A stretch of DNA of 64,000 nt from Gammaproteobacteria bacterium (lineage in GTDB: Bacteria; Pseudomonadota; Gammaproteobacteria; Pseudomonadales; Pseudohongiellaceae), in assembly GCA_041395725.1 (NCBI GenBank), contig JAWKZW010000001.1, positions 992,001 through 1,056,000 of the forward strand, in the 5' to 3' direction. Made by a program: the position numbers and the translations under genes. Positions 1 through 7,492 of the stretch are shown here, piece after piece. The notes beneath the pieces were generated by a model. It was not told the origin of the DNA, did no database searches, and saw only the letters and a list, made by a program, of their open reading frames with translations. Position 1 is the first letter of the stretch. Each line of letters starts with the position of its first letter.

Positions 1-2
1 TC

Positions 3-344
3 GCTACATGTCTCGCGGGCGCCCTGCTCTCGCTGTCGACATCCGCAGTCCTGGCGGATACAACCGGCGAGGAAATGGTCAAAGTATGGAAAGTCGACTT
101 CTCCGGGCGTCCCCCGTTCAAGCGTCAGTTGATCGAACTGCCTGCGGCTGATGTGGCCCGACTTGAAGCCTCCGACGAAGTGCTGGAAACCGAGCGCGTC
201 TGGACGGTCAACTACAAAGGCAGACCGCCATTTCGACGCCGATTCGAAGATGTCCCGGTGATCGACGCAGCCAGCCTCGAAACGGAGCAAGTTGAAGACG
301 CAGACCGTAAGAAACCGCTGGGATCCTTCAAGCGACATCGTTAA
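3..344 (+). CDS. Secreted protein with duplicated GRPPF repeat (5' partial)
   Basis: The reading frame is open from the left window edge, so the start codon lies outside. The first ~18 visible residues (ATCLAGALLSLSTSAVLA) look like the end of a signal peptide with a cleavage site before DTTGEE, so the internal ATG at 75 is not the real start. The mature part is two copies of a ~37-residue unit, VWKVDFSGRPPFKR and VWTVNYKGRPPFRR, each followed by a P-x-x-D-x-A-x-L-E segment, with a short basic tail. I do not recognise the family. It is probably a small periplasmic protein. A stem-loop follows the stop. Confidence 0.6.
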   Translation, partial: ATCLAGALLSLSTSAVLADTTGEEMVKVWKVDFSGRPPFKRQLIELPAADVARLEASDEVLETERVWTVNYKGRPPFRRRFEDVPVIDAASLETEQVEDADRKKPLGSFKRHR

Positions 345-351
345 CGCTTGA

Positions 352-385
352 TTCGCCCCGACAGTGACATTACTCTCGGGGCGAA
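352..385. terminator. Perfect 10-bp stem-loop after the GRPPF gene
   Basis: TTCGCCCCGA (352-361) is perfectly complementary to TCGGGGCGAA (376-385) around a 14-base loop. It begins 7 bases after the stop codon, a terminator-like position, but no T-run follows. Confidence 0.5.
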
Positions 386-412
386 GGCAAACAGTCTTAA
401 TGCAACTGAATC

Positions 413-450
413 TACCCCGAACTGAAATCCAATCTTTTCAGCTCGGGGTA
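413..450. repeat. Second stem-loop with the same CCCCGA core
   Basis: TACCCCGA (413-420) pairs with TCGGGGTA (443-450). An inner stem CTGAAA (422-427)/TTTCAG (436-441) is separated from it by a one-base internal loop, giving 14 bp in all. It shares the CCCCGA/TCGGGG core with the hairpin 30 bases upstream. The function is unknown. Confidence 0.5.
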
Positions 451-581
451 CTTGTTTAAGGCGCACGCCAAAACCCCCTGCCCTGTCGGGGACTCCAGAA
501 GCCCTACGATACCTGAACCTGAACCTGAGATCAGCCGGGCCCAAATTCATCCACGCGGCCACCGGCTGTATGGGAGTAGTA

Positions 582-1283
582 ATGAAGCACCCTCTTGTTG
601 TCTTCACGTGGCTTGTATTAGCCCAGACAGTCAGTCCTGCCGTTTCTGCCCAGGTCGATGAAGACGAAACCGGCGCCTGGTACATGTACCTGTGGAACAC
701 CTCGCTGGAAAACAGCAACTTCGGTTTTCAAGGAGATATCCAACACCGTAACTGGGACCTGGGAGGCGACCTGGAACAGCTGCTGGTCCGGGGCGGCGCA
801 ACCTGGTCTCCGGAAGATTCCAATGTCACCTATACCCTCGGCCTGGCCCATATCACCTCCGGCGCCTACGGTCGCAGCGACAACAAGTCCCGGGAAAGAC
901 GCCTGTACCAGGAAGCCCTGGTACCTCAGCTGTTGGGCTCCAAGGTGTTTCTGACCCACCGCTTCCGTTTCGAGCAGCGGGACGTTGACGATCAGGATTT
1001 TCGCACCCGCTTCCGTTATTTCGTGGCCCTGAACTACCCATTCAATCAGGACACCCTTGGGCAGGGCGCGATCTACCTTTCCCTCTATAACGAATTGTTC
1101 GTCAACCTGGAGCAGGACATCGGCAACAATCGACAGGTGGATTACTTTGATCGCAATCGCACCTATGCCGCGCTCGGTTACAGCCTGACCGACTCAATAC
1201 GCCTGCAGTTTGGCTATATGCACCAGGAAACCGACAACCTGGGCAAGGGGCAATTGCAGTTCAACCTGTTCCACCGGTTCTAG
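582..1283 (+). CDS. DUF2490 family outer-membrane beta-barrel protein
   Basis: The 233-residue product has a signal peptide (cleavage near VSAQVDED) followed by alternating amphipathic strands and a terminal phenylalanine (QFNLFHRF), as expected for a small outer-membrane barrel. The segments WNTSLENSNFGFQGDIQHRN, THRFRFEQR and FRTRFRYFVALNYPF match the DUF2490 pattern. I chose ATG 582 because GGGAG lies 5 bases upstream; the in-frame ATG at 570 has no ribosome-binding site. The gene converges with the M56 gene and their 3' ends overlap by 23 bases. DUF2490 proteins have no settled function. Confidence 0.75.
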   Translation: MKHPLVVFTWLVLAQTVSPAVSAQVDEDETGAWYMYLWNTSLENSNFGFQGDIQHRNWDLGGDLEQLLVRGGATWSPEDSNVTYTLGLAHITSGAYGRSDNKSRERRLYQEALVPQLLGSKVFLTHRFRFEQRDVDDQDFRTRFRYFVALNYPFNQDTLGQGAIYLSLYNELFVNLEQDIGNNRQVDYFDRNRTYAALGYSLTDSIRLQFGYMHQETDNLGKGQLQFNLFHRF

Positions 1284-2250
1284 CCCCGATAACGGGAAAA
1301 TCCGCCAGGTGAAAGAACAGTTCCACCCCGTGGTGCAGAGGATCAACCAGCAACACGCTGCAGACCAGCAATCCAAGCGCGCAGAGCACTGAACTGTGTG
1401 GCGCACTGCGGGCGGCCGGACTCAATAATATTCTGATACGTCGTTCGATTTCAGCGCCGGTAAATGCCGAACTGACCGTGGCGCCATAATAATCAAACTG
1501 GCTCGGTGCAAGGCGTTGAACTTTCAGCAGGGTAGTTGCCACCGCCAGGTTATCGCTGCCCCCGGCTGCGGCCAGATCGCAGGCTGATTCCGTGAAAACA
1601 TGTAAGTCCGCATACAGTTTCTTACCAAGCCCTGGAGGCAGAACAAGCAGAAACAATCGGGCCAGCAACAGGCGTGCATTATCCAGCCGGCGCACATGCT
1701 CACGCTCATGGGCGAGAATGATCGTCACATCCGTCTCACTGCACCGATTGAGAAGTCCACTGGTCAGAAAAATATGGTTCTTCCACCAGCCGAGCGTAAA
1801 CACCAGCGGATTTTCATCGTCAATCAACCAATAGTGTTTTCCAGGCCTGCCCATCGCTTTCAATTGGCCTGCCAGGCGATGCCCGACGCTGACGTGGAAT
1901 CTGAATCGCGCAGCCAGCAACAGTAGAACCGCAGCCAATACTGCCAGACCGATGCCGGCCAACCACGGTGACTCAACCAGCGGAGCGTGCGCCTGACAGT
2001 TTGTGTGGCAGTGCTCAGCGACCAGACTGGCTTCCAGCCCCGGCGTAAACAGCAACATTGTTGAGACCAGGCTCAATACTACCGGAAAGGCCAACAGAAC
2101 CAGCAACAGAGAACTGGCATCCGCAGGATGCAGACGACACAATTGTCGACGCAGCAGAGGATAGAGAATCAACAGAAGGGAGCTGCAGAGAAACCAGGTA
2201 CCTAACCAGACTGTAGCAAAGGAGCCTGTCACCGTCAGTAGACTATTCAT
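1261..2250 (-). CDS. M56 (BlaR1-type) membrane metallopeptidase
   Basis: The 329-residue protein has four or so hydrophobic segments (about residues 10-35, 46-68, 97-115 and near the C-terminus) and the zinc-protease motif H181-E-R-E-H185, as in BlaR1/MecR1 sensors of family M56. It lacks the C-terminal penicillin-binding sensor domain of classical BlaR1, so its inducer is unknown. The start at 2250 overlaps the BlaI-type gene by 8 bases, giving translational coupling; an in-frame upstream start at 2265 is possible. In this family, signal-activated proteolysis relieves repression by the partner repressor. No beta-lactamase or other obvious target gene is adjacent. Confidence 0.85.
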   Translation of the reverse strand: MNSLLTVTGSFATVWLGTWFLCSSLLLILYPLLRRQLCRLHPADASSLLLVLLAFPVVLSLVSTMLLFTPGLEASLVAEHCHTNCQAHAPLVESPWLAGIGLAVLAAVLLLLAARFRFHVSVGHRLAGQLKAMGRPGKHYWLIDDENPLVFTLGWWKNHIFLTSGLLNRCSETDVTIILAHEREHVRRLDNARLLLARLFLLVLPPGLGKKLYADLHVFTESACDLAAAGGSDNLAVATTLLKVQRLAPSQFDYYGATVSSAFTGAEIERRIRILLSPAARSAPHSSVLCALGLLVCSVLLVDPLHHGVELFFHLADFPVIGARTGGTG

Positions 2251-2668
2251 GATCCCTCCGATCACGCCGCTTCCTCTGAATCAGTGCTTCCAGCTGGTCA
2301 AGCGCGTTACCGTCCAGACGCTCGGCTACATTGACGAAGCTGCTCAGGATGGTGTCGGCCTGGCCATCGTGCAGTAGCTGAATAACATCCCGCAACATGG
2401 AACCCATAAGTTCTCCGCGGCTCTGGAGCGGATAATAGCGGAAAGCATGCCCCTGCTTCTCCCGGCTCAAATAGTTCTTTTTTACCAGCCGCTCCAGGGT
2501 GGATTGCACGGTGCTGAGCGACATACGCCGCTCCACAGTCATTTTTTCCAGCAGACTCCTGGCATCCACACCCGGAGTCGCCCAGATATGTTCCATTAAA
2601 AGCAGTTCGAGCTCACCCAGCGTGCTGGAGAGAGCATTGTGTGAATGACGATTCTTATCCATGGTCAC
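2243..2668 (-). CDS. BlaI/MecI/CopY family transcriptional repressor
   Basis: The 141-residue protein has the penicillinase-repressor architecture. An N-terminal winged helix (LGELELLLMEHIW, then STVQSTLERLVKKNYLSREKQGHAFRYYP) is followed by a helical dimerisation region. Members bind operator dyads and are cleaved or released by the partner M56 peptidase, encoded immediately downstream with an 8-base overlap. It is probably autoregulated, but I could not see a clear operator dyad in the upstream DNA. Copper-responsive CopY proteins share this fold, so the signal need not be a beta-lactam. Tandem 8-bp repeats lie about 93 bases upstream of the start. Confidence 0.85.
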   Translation of the reverse strand: MTMDKNRHSHNALSSTLGELELLLMEHIWATPGVDARSLLEKMTVERRMSLSTVQSTLERLVKKNYLSREKQGHAFRYYPLQSRGELMGSMLRDVIQLLHDGQADTILSSFVNVAERLDGNALDQLEALIQRKRRDRRDHE

Positions 2669-3225
2669 CGAGGTTCTTCCCCTGCCTATTCTGGCCTGCC
2701 TGATTGCCCGTCCTGTCCATTGATTGTGCCTGCCGCCGATCTGGCAGCTTCTCTCGCGATCTCTTGGCCTCTTGGTCTCTTGGTCTCTTGGTCTCTTAAT
2801 CGATTAATCGATTAATCGCTTGATGGTTCTTCCCTTTCTCCCCTGCAGCTATGCAGCAAACCAATCCTGTGCCTCGGAAAACCCTTTCAGATTGTGGCGC
2901 AAGATCTCAGTCAGGCACAAAGCTCTGATCAAAGGTGCAAAACTTCTATAGCGAGTCGGTTTTAAAGATTCCCCGAAAGACCCTCAAATCGCACTTAACC
3001 TGTTGTTTTTTATATGTATTAAAAAGCACGCCAAAAGCGGTGCTTGTTGGTGCCGGGCTTCTCGACGACACTCCACCGTCCAGCTTCGAGCCTCCGCAGA
3101 GCAGAATTCCCGCAGCCTCTGTAGGGGCCGACGCCGAACCAATGAGCGCCGGGAGTTGAATGCTTTCGAGCCACGTTTTTAACACGGATCTCTCTATCAG
3201 GGAAATAATTAAGGAGTTTAAACCC
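2669..3225. other. 557-base intergenic region between blaI-type gene and TonB receptor
   Basis: No gene is supported here. It holds the tandem 8-bp repeats (2761-2819), an AT-rich tract near 3005-3024, and a small hairpin AAGCAC (3024-3029)/GTGCTT (3040-3045) that could be part of a leader upstream of the TonB receptor. I looked for a cobalamin-riboswitch core because of the receptor and did not find one. Confidence 0.5.
2761..2819. repeat. Two adjacent tandem arrays with 8-bp period
   Basis: Four consecutive 8-mers (CTCTTGGC once, CTCTTGGT three times; 2761-2792) run into three copies of TTAATCGA/TTAATCGC (2796-2819). Such short-period arrays are prone to slippage. They lie upstream of the divergent blaI-type gene and TonB-receptor gene. 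Confidence 0.8.
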
Positions 3226-5286
3226 ATGCCCAGTTTTTCGCGGATTGTGTTGCTCTCAAGCCTCGCGACCTGGTCCAGTGCACTGACAGCCCAGCCGGTG
3301 ACAGTGGATTCCATTGAGGTGATAGGCCGCCGGGTCAACCTGGTGGGAACGGCAGTTTCAGCCTCCGAGGGTCGTGTGGGTCACGAAGAGCTGCAGGCGC
3401 GTCCGCTGCTGCGTACGGGTGAAATACTGGAGTCCGTACCGGGATTGGTGGCCACCCAGCACAGCGGCAGCGGCAAGGCCAATCAGTTTTTCCTGCGCGG
3501 GTTCAACCTTGACCACGGCACCGACTTCGCCACGTCCATCGACGGAATGCCCATTAACATGCGCACGCATGGACATGGCCAGGGTTACACAGATTTAAAC
3601 TTTATCATTCCAGAATTGGTGGAAGAGATAACTTATCGAAAAGGTTCCTATTATGCTGAGGTCGGTGACTTCTCCGGTGCCGGGGCCGCCCACATGACAT
3701 CCCTTGCTCATCGCCCGGAGCCACGAGTCTCACTGGCCATCGGGGAATTCAAGTTCAATCGTCTGCTGGCAACCGGTGGGCTTGAAACTCTCGGCGGCGA
3801 CTTCGTTTATGGCCTGGAGTTGCAGGGATACGAGGGCCCCTGGGACGCGATCGATGAGGACATTGAAAAAACCAATCTGTGGTTGAAGCAAAGCTGGCAG
3901 GCCGGAGACAACCGCTTTGCCCTGCAATTCATGGGCTATGACAACAGTTGGAATTCGGCCGACCAGATACCTGATCGAGCCGTGCGAAGCGGTCTGATTA
4001 CCAAGCTGGGCTCCATTGACACCACCGTCGGCGGTGAATCCTCCCGCTACAGCCTCTCTCTTAACTGGCAGAGAGACACTGAAAATGGAAGATGGTCGGG
4101 GGCAGCCTACGCAATCGACTACGACATGGAGCTGTGGTCAAACTTCAGTTACTTTACCCAGGATTCAGGGGATCAATTTCAACAGACGGACAAGCGCCTG
4201 GTCTCCGGCGGCGAACTCAAGTGGCAGCAAACCTCCAGCCTGAACGGCATGGAGATGACCAACACCTTCGGGACCCAGCTGCGACGGGATGACATTCGCA
4301 AGGTAGGTCTGCGCAGCACCGCTGCCAGACAGTTTCTCGGCGACATCAGACTCGACAGTGTTGACCAGTGGAGCGCCGGCCTGTACTGGGAGAACCAACT
4401 GCAGCTTACTGACCGCCTGCGCAGTATTTTCGGACTGCGCTATGACTACTATGACTTTGATGTCAGGGCGCTGGCAGCGGCCAATCCCGCCACTCTGAGC
4501 CTGAACTCAGGCACGGCTGATGACGACATTGTCACCGCCTCCCTGAATCTAGCCTACGCCCTGAACGACAGCAATGAGGTGTATGTGGGTATCGGGCAGG
4601 GCTTCCACAGCAACGATGCCCGCGGTACAACCATTTCATTGGACCCGGTGACGGGTGAAAATGTCCTCCCTGTCGATCCCCTTGTTGACACCCTGGGTGC
4701 GGAAATCGGCTTCCGCACTTTCGTCAGTGACCGGCTGAATGCCTCGGTCGCCCTCTGGCATCTGGAGATTGACTCGGAACTGTTGTTTGTCGGCGACGCG
4801 GGAAATACCGAGGACACCGGCATGGCCAGCAAGCGTCATGGCGTGGAGCTCTCCGCCTACTACCAGCTGGATGAAGCCTGGAAACTGGATTTTGAGTACT
4901 CCTATTCCAAGGCCCGCTTCGAAGATCCCGTTGACGGCAGCCGCGACATAGCCGGGGCATTGCAGGATGTTGTGAGTGGCGGCATCAACTTTCAGCCCAC
5001 CGACCGGCTCAACGCCTACCTGCGTTTCCGCCATTTTGGCGAATTTCCCGTGGGGGGAGGAGAAACTGCGAATGGAAGCAGCATGGTCAATCTCCGCATT
5101 GGCTATCAGGTAACGCCAAGGTTGCAGCTTACGCTGGACACTCTGAACCTGCTGGATTCCGATGACCACGACGTGGAGTATTTCTACGAGTCACAACTGC
5201 CCGGCGAAGCGGAACCGGTGGAAGACTTCCATTACCACGTCTTCGAACCCAGATCATTCCGGTTCTATATCAATTATCAGTTCTGA
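3226..5286 (+). CDS. TonB-dependent outer-membrane receptor (metal/cofactor type)
   Basis: The 686-residue protein starts at ATG 3226, preceded 9 bases upstream by AAGGAG; an upstream in-frame ATG at 3160 lacks a site. It has a signal peptide, a plug domain (LLRTGEILESVPGLVATQHS, FFLRGFNLDHGTDFATSIDG, then GQGYTDLNFIIPELVEEITY) and a beta-barrel ending in FRFYINYQF. These plug features match TonB-dependent receptors. The plug has the histidine-containing stretch MRTHGHGQG. A HupE/UreJ-like membrane protein and a small anchored protein follow, which suggests uptake of a metal such as nickel or cobalt. That substrate is inference from context. Confidence 0.9.
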   Translation: MPSFSRIVLLSSLATWSSALTAQPVTVDSIEVIGRRVNLVGTAVSASEGRVGHEELQARPLLRTGEILESVPGLVATQHSGSGKANQFFLRGFNLDHGTDFATSIDGMPINMRTHGHGQGYTDLNFIIPELVEEITYRKGSYYAEVGDFSGAGAAHMTSLAHRPEPRVSLAIGEFKFNRLLATGGLETLGGDFVYGLELQGYEGPWDAIDEDIEKTNLWLKQSWQAGDNRFALQFMGYDNSWNSADQIPDRAVRSGLITKLGSIDTTVGGESSRYSLSLNWQRDTENGRWSGAAYAIDYDMELWSNFSYFTQDSGDQFQQTDKRLVSGGELKWQQTSSLNGMEMTNTFGTQLRRDDIRKVGLRSTAARQFLGDIRLDSVDQWSAGLYWENQLQLTDRLRSIFGLRYDYYDFDVRALAAANPATLSLNSGTADDDIVTASLNLAYALNDSNEVYVGIGQGFHSNDARGTTISLDPVTGENVLPVDPLVDTLGAEIGFRTFVSDRLNASVALWHLEIDSELLFVGDAGNTEDTGMASKRHGVELSAYYQLDEAWKLDFEYSYSKARFEDPVDGSRDIAGALQDVVSGGINFQPTDRLNAYLRFRHFGEFPVGGGETANGSSMVNLRIGYQVTPRLQLTLDTLNLLDSDDHDVEYFYESQLPGEAEPVEDFHYHVFEPRSFRFYINYQF

Positions 5287-5384
5287 AGCCGAACACAGAA
5301 GCCTGAAATAAAGGGTCACACCAGCATCGGCTGGGGAGTGAGTAACTGGCTTCGAACCAACTTCAGGAATCGGGGGCAAATTGC

Positions 5385-6158
5385 ATGACGGGAATCTTCA
5401 AACGCGCGGTGCAGTGTGTTCTGGTGCTGCTGTCAGCGGCAAGTAGCCACACACTGGCCCATGACGTGTCGGAAGTTGCACGGGAGCGAATGCAGAACGG
5501 CGGCATAATGGACTACATCTGGACCGGCGCCGAGCATATGCTGACAGGATACGACCACCTGCTGTTCCTGCTGGGTGTCATGTTCTTCCTGACCCGCTTC
5601 GTCGACATCCTCAAGTTCGTCACGGCCTTTACTGTGGGTCATACCATTACATTAGTGTTCGCCACCTATGCTGGTATCAGTGCAGATCACTATCTGATTG
5701 ACGCCGTGATCGCAACGACCGTGATCTACAAGGGCTTTGAGAACCTGGACGGATTTCGACGCTGGCTGGGCACTGCGGCACCGAGCCTGATCTACATGGT
5801 GTTTGCCTTCGGCCTGATACATGGTTTCGGCCTGTCGGCACGTTTACAGGACCTTACACTGGCGACAGAAAGCGGACTGTTGAGCAAGATCCTGTTCTTC
5901 AATCTCGGCGTGGAACTGGGACAGATCGCGGCTCTGCTGGTGATGGGCGTCGTGATCCGGGCCTGGCAGCAAACCACCGTTTGGGAACCCATTACCCGCG
6001 TCGTCAATGCTGCACTGATTTTCTTTGGTTTTCTGTTGCTGTTGTTCCAGTTGCACGGTTATTTGCATGAGCAGGGACACGTGCACGGTCCGGCGACAAC
6101 CGACAGTGCTGCTGGTGTCCCGCACAGCCACGACGGAGGACCAATGCATGTTCACTAA
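5385..6158 (+). CDS. HupE/UreJ_2 family membrane protein
   Basis: The 257-residue protein has a signal-like N-terminus ending at AHDVSE, then six or so hydrophobic helices. It contains the family hallmark around GAEHMLTGYDHLLFLLGVMFF, FTVGHTITL and FAFGLIHGFGLSARL, and a histidine-rich tail (HEQGHVHGP, PHSHDGGPMHVH). HupE/UreJ relatives are linked to nickel or cobalt movement, and the histidine tail fits metal binding. The gene lies 98 bases after the TonB receptor and overlaps the next gene by 11 bases, so the three probably form one operon for import across both membranes. The exact metal is not shown by the sequence. Confidence 0.85.
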   Translation: MTGIFKRAVQCVLVLLSAASSHTLAHDVSEVARERMQNGGIMDYIWTGAEHMLTGYDHLLFLLGVMFFLTRFVDILKFVTAFTVGHTITLVFATYAGISADHYLIDAVIATTVIYKGFENLDGFRRWLGTAAPSLIYMVFAFGLIHGFGLSARLQDLTLATESGLLSKILFFNLGVELGQIAALLVMGVVIRAWQQTTVWEPITRVVNAALIFFGFLLLLFQLHGYLHEQGHVHGPATTDSAAGVPHSHDGGPMHVH

Positions 6159-6567
6159 TAAGCTCACCAGGCTACTGACAGGATTGTGTCTCGCACTTTG
6201 CGCGTCGTTGCTTACTGCCCAGGAATTACAGTTGGACCTGCTCAGCAACGGCGCACTCATTATCGGAGTCGTCAGCCAGGCCGATGGCAGCCCCGCCGCG
6301 AATCTTCCAGTGCGGGTCGCACTGGCAACTCAGCCGGAGAACACGATTGCCACGCTGCAAACCGACCCGGTCGGCATCTTCACCTTCACTGGAAATTACG
6401 ATACCAGCTATCGCGCCACAGTGGGCAGCACGACCGCAGAAGTCGCGCTGGGCGCCGCCCCGCCGCAACCCCTCACCTGGCCACCGATCTATGTGACGCT
6501 GGGTATCCTGCTGCTGCTTTCCCTCATACCCGCCCGAATGCTGCGCAGAAAAGACCTGCCGTCTTGA
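6148..6567 (+). CDS. Small membrane-anchored protein with carboxypeptidase-regulatory-like domain
   Basis: The start at ATG 6148 has GGAGGA 7 bases upstream and overlaps the 3' end of the HupE-like gene, so longer in-frame starts are unlikely. The 139-residue product has a signal peptide (cleavage near LLTAQELQL), a beta-sandwich-like stretch (ALIIGVVSQADGSPAANLPV ... GIFTFTGNYD) typical of carboxypeptidase-regulatory or DUF4198-like domains, and a C-terminal transmembrane helix with a positive stop (IPARMLRRKDLPS). Such accessory proteins often accompany metal permeases. The role here is inferred only from the operon. Confidence 0.65.
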   Translation: MFTNKLTRLLTGLCLALCASLLTAQELQLDLLSNGALIIGVVSQADGSPAANLPVRVALATQPENTIATLQTDPVGIFTFTGNYDTSYRATVGSTTAEVALGAAPPQPLTWPPIYVTLGILLLLSLIPARMLRRKDLPS

Positions 6568-6631
6568 GTGGAACGTTTTGCTCTCTGAAAGCCGATCGGT
6601 GTGATCGGCCACACTGCTCTACCTTAAGTGT

Positions 6632-6826
6632 TCAAGGCTGCCAGGCATAACTGATCTTGGCAATAATCATGCGGTTGCCGGTTTCTATGGAGTCGAGACC
6701 AGCAAACTGAATCTGTCCGTTTGGCACGGGCCAGATCTCCTTATTCAGGACTAGAGGCTGCTTAGCATCTCGACGGGGAATGTGGGTACAATACCCCGAC
6801 GCTGCCAGGTACCAGAACCTGGCTTG
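6632..6826 (-). pseudogene. Possible 3' remnant of a protein-coding gene
   Basis: On the minus strand, 64 codons are open before a stop at 6632-6634. The frame reads ...DAKQPLVLNKEIWPVPNGQ and then IQFAGLDSIETGNRMIIAKI, ending SYAWQP, which looks like real protein. There is no credible start codon or ribosome-binding site, and an upstream in-frame stop at 6827. It may be the 3' remnant of a deleted gene. I cannot assign a family, and chance cannot be excluded. Confidence 0.25.
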
Positions 6827-6863
6827 TCAGTTCATTAATTATTCGAATATGACGGAGATAAGC

Positions 6864-7409
6864 ATGTCGACATCCTCTCACACCTCAACCGCTACCCGGA
6901 GTTTGTTCACCAGATTCGCTTCCAGGTCTTTCGCTGCGTTGCTCCTTTGCGCCTTTGGAGTCAGTCTCAGCCACGCTGATGTGACTCGTTATCCGTTACC
7001 GAATGGTTCAACGTTTCCTATCTCGGAAGCTGTCGAGGTCAGTGCAGGAACAGGGCTTGTATTCTTGAGTGGCGCTACACCTACGGTAGCCAACCCATCA
7101 GCTGGGCTGGGTAATCCTGCTTACTATGGCGATACAAAAACTCAGACCATCAGCGTGATGAATCGCATCAAGGAAAACCTCGAAAGCAAGGGCATGGGGA
7201 TAGGCAATATCATCAAGCTGACGGTTTTCCTGGTGGGTGACCCTGCCAATGGAGATGTTATGGACTTCGCCGGCTTTATGGAAGGTTACACACAATTCTT
7301 CGGCACCACAGAACAGCCAAACCTGCCGTCTCGCTCAGCATTCCAGATCGCACGCCTGGGACAGCCTCTGATGTTTGTTGAAATCGAAGCTATCGCGGCA
7401 CGTGACTAG
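6864..7409 (+). CDS. Exported RidA/YjgF/UK114 family protein
   Basis: ATG 6864 has GGAG 6 bases upstream and gives a 181-residue protein. A signal-like N-terminus (RSFAALLLCAFGVSLSHAD) is followed by a full RidA domain. The RidA signature is clear at the C-terminus (LPSRSAFQIARLGQPLMFVE), and the arginine of PSRS corresponds to the catalytic arginine that positions 2-aminoacrylate-type imines. RidA enzymes are normally cytoplasmic, so a secreted member is unusual and its substrate is unknown. A perfect 12-bp hairpin follows the stop, between this gene and the convergent transporter. Confidence 0.85.
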   Translation: MSTSSHTSTATRSLFTRFASRSFAALLLCAFGVSLSHADVTRYPLPNGSTFPISEAVEVSAGTGLVFLSGATPTVANPSAGLGNPAYYGDTKTQTISVMNRIKENLESKGMGIGNIIKLTVFLVGDPANGDVMDFAGFMEGYTQFFGTTEQPNLPSRSAFQIARLGQPLMFVEIEAIAARD

Positions 7410-7416
7410 ACTTTTC

Positions 7417-7456
7417 TGCCATTCAGGCGAAGCACTGTAGCTCTGCCTGAATGGCA
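7417..7456. terminator. Perfect 12-bp inverted repeat between convergent genes
   Basis: TGCCATTCAGGC (7417-7428) and GCCTGAATGGCA (7445-7456) are fully complementary around a 16-base loop, 7 bases after the RidA stop and upstream of the convergent transporter stop. No T-run follows on either strand. A bidirectional transcription barrier is plausible. Confidence 0.55.
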
Positions 7457-7492
7457 ATCCCCCGGAAGGCAGGACCTCCGCCGCATCATTCC

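Noticed and set aside
2820..3225. Cobalamin riboswitch before the TonB receptor
   Set aside because: The characteristic GCCACTG-type B12 box and core were not found.
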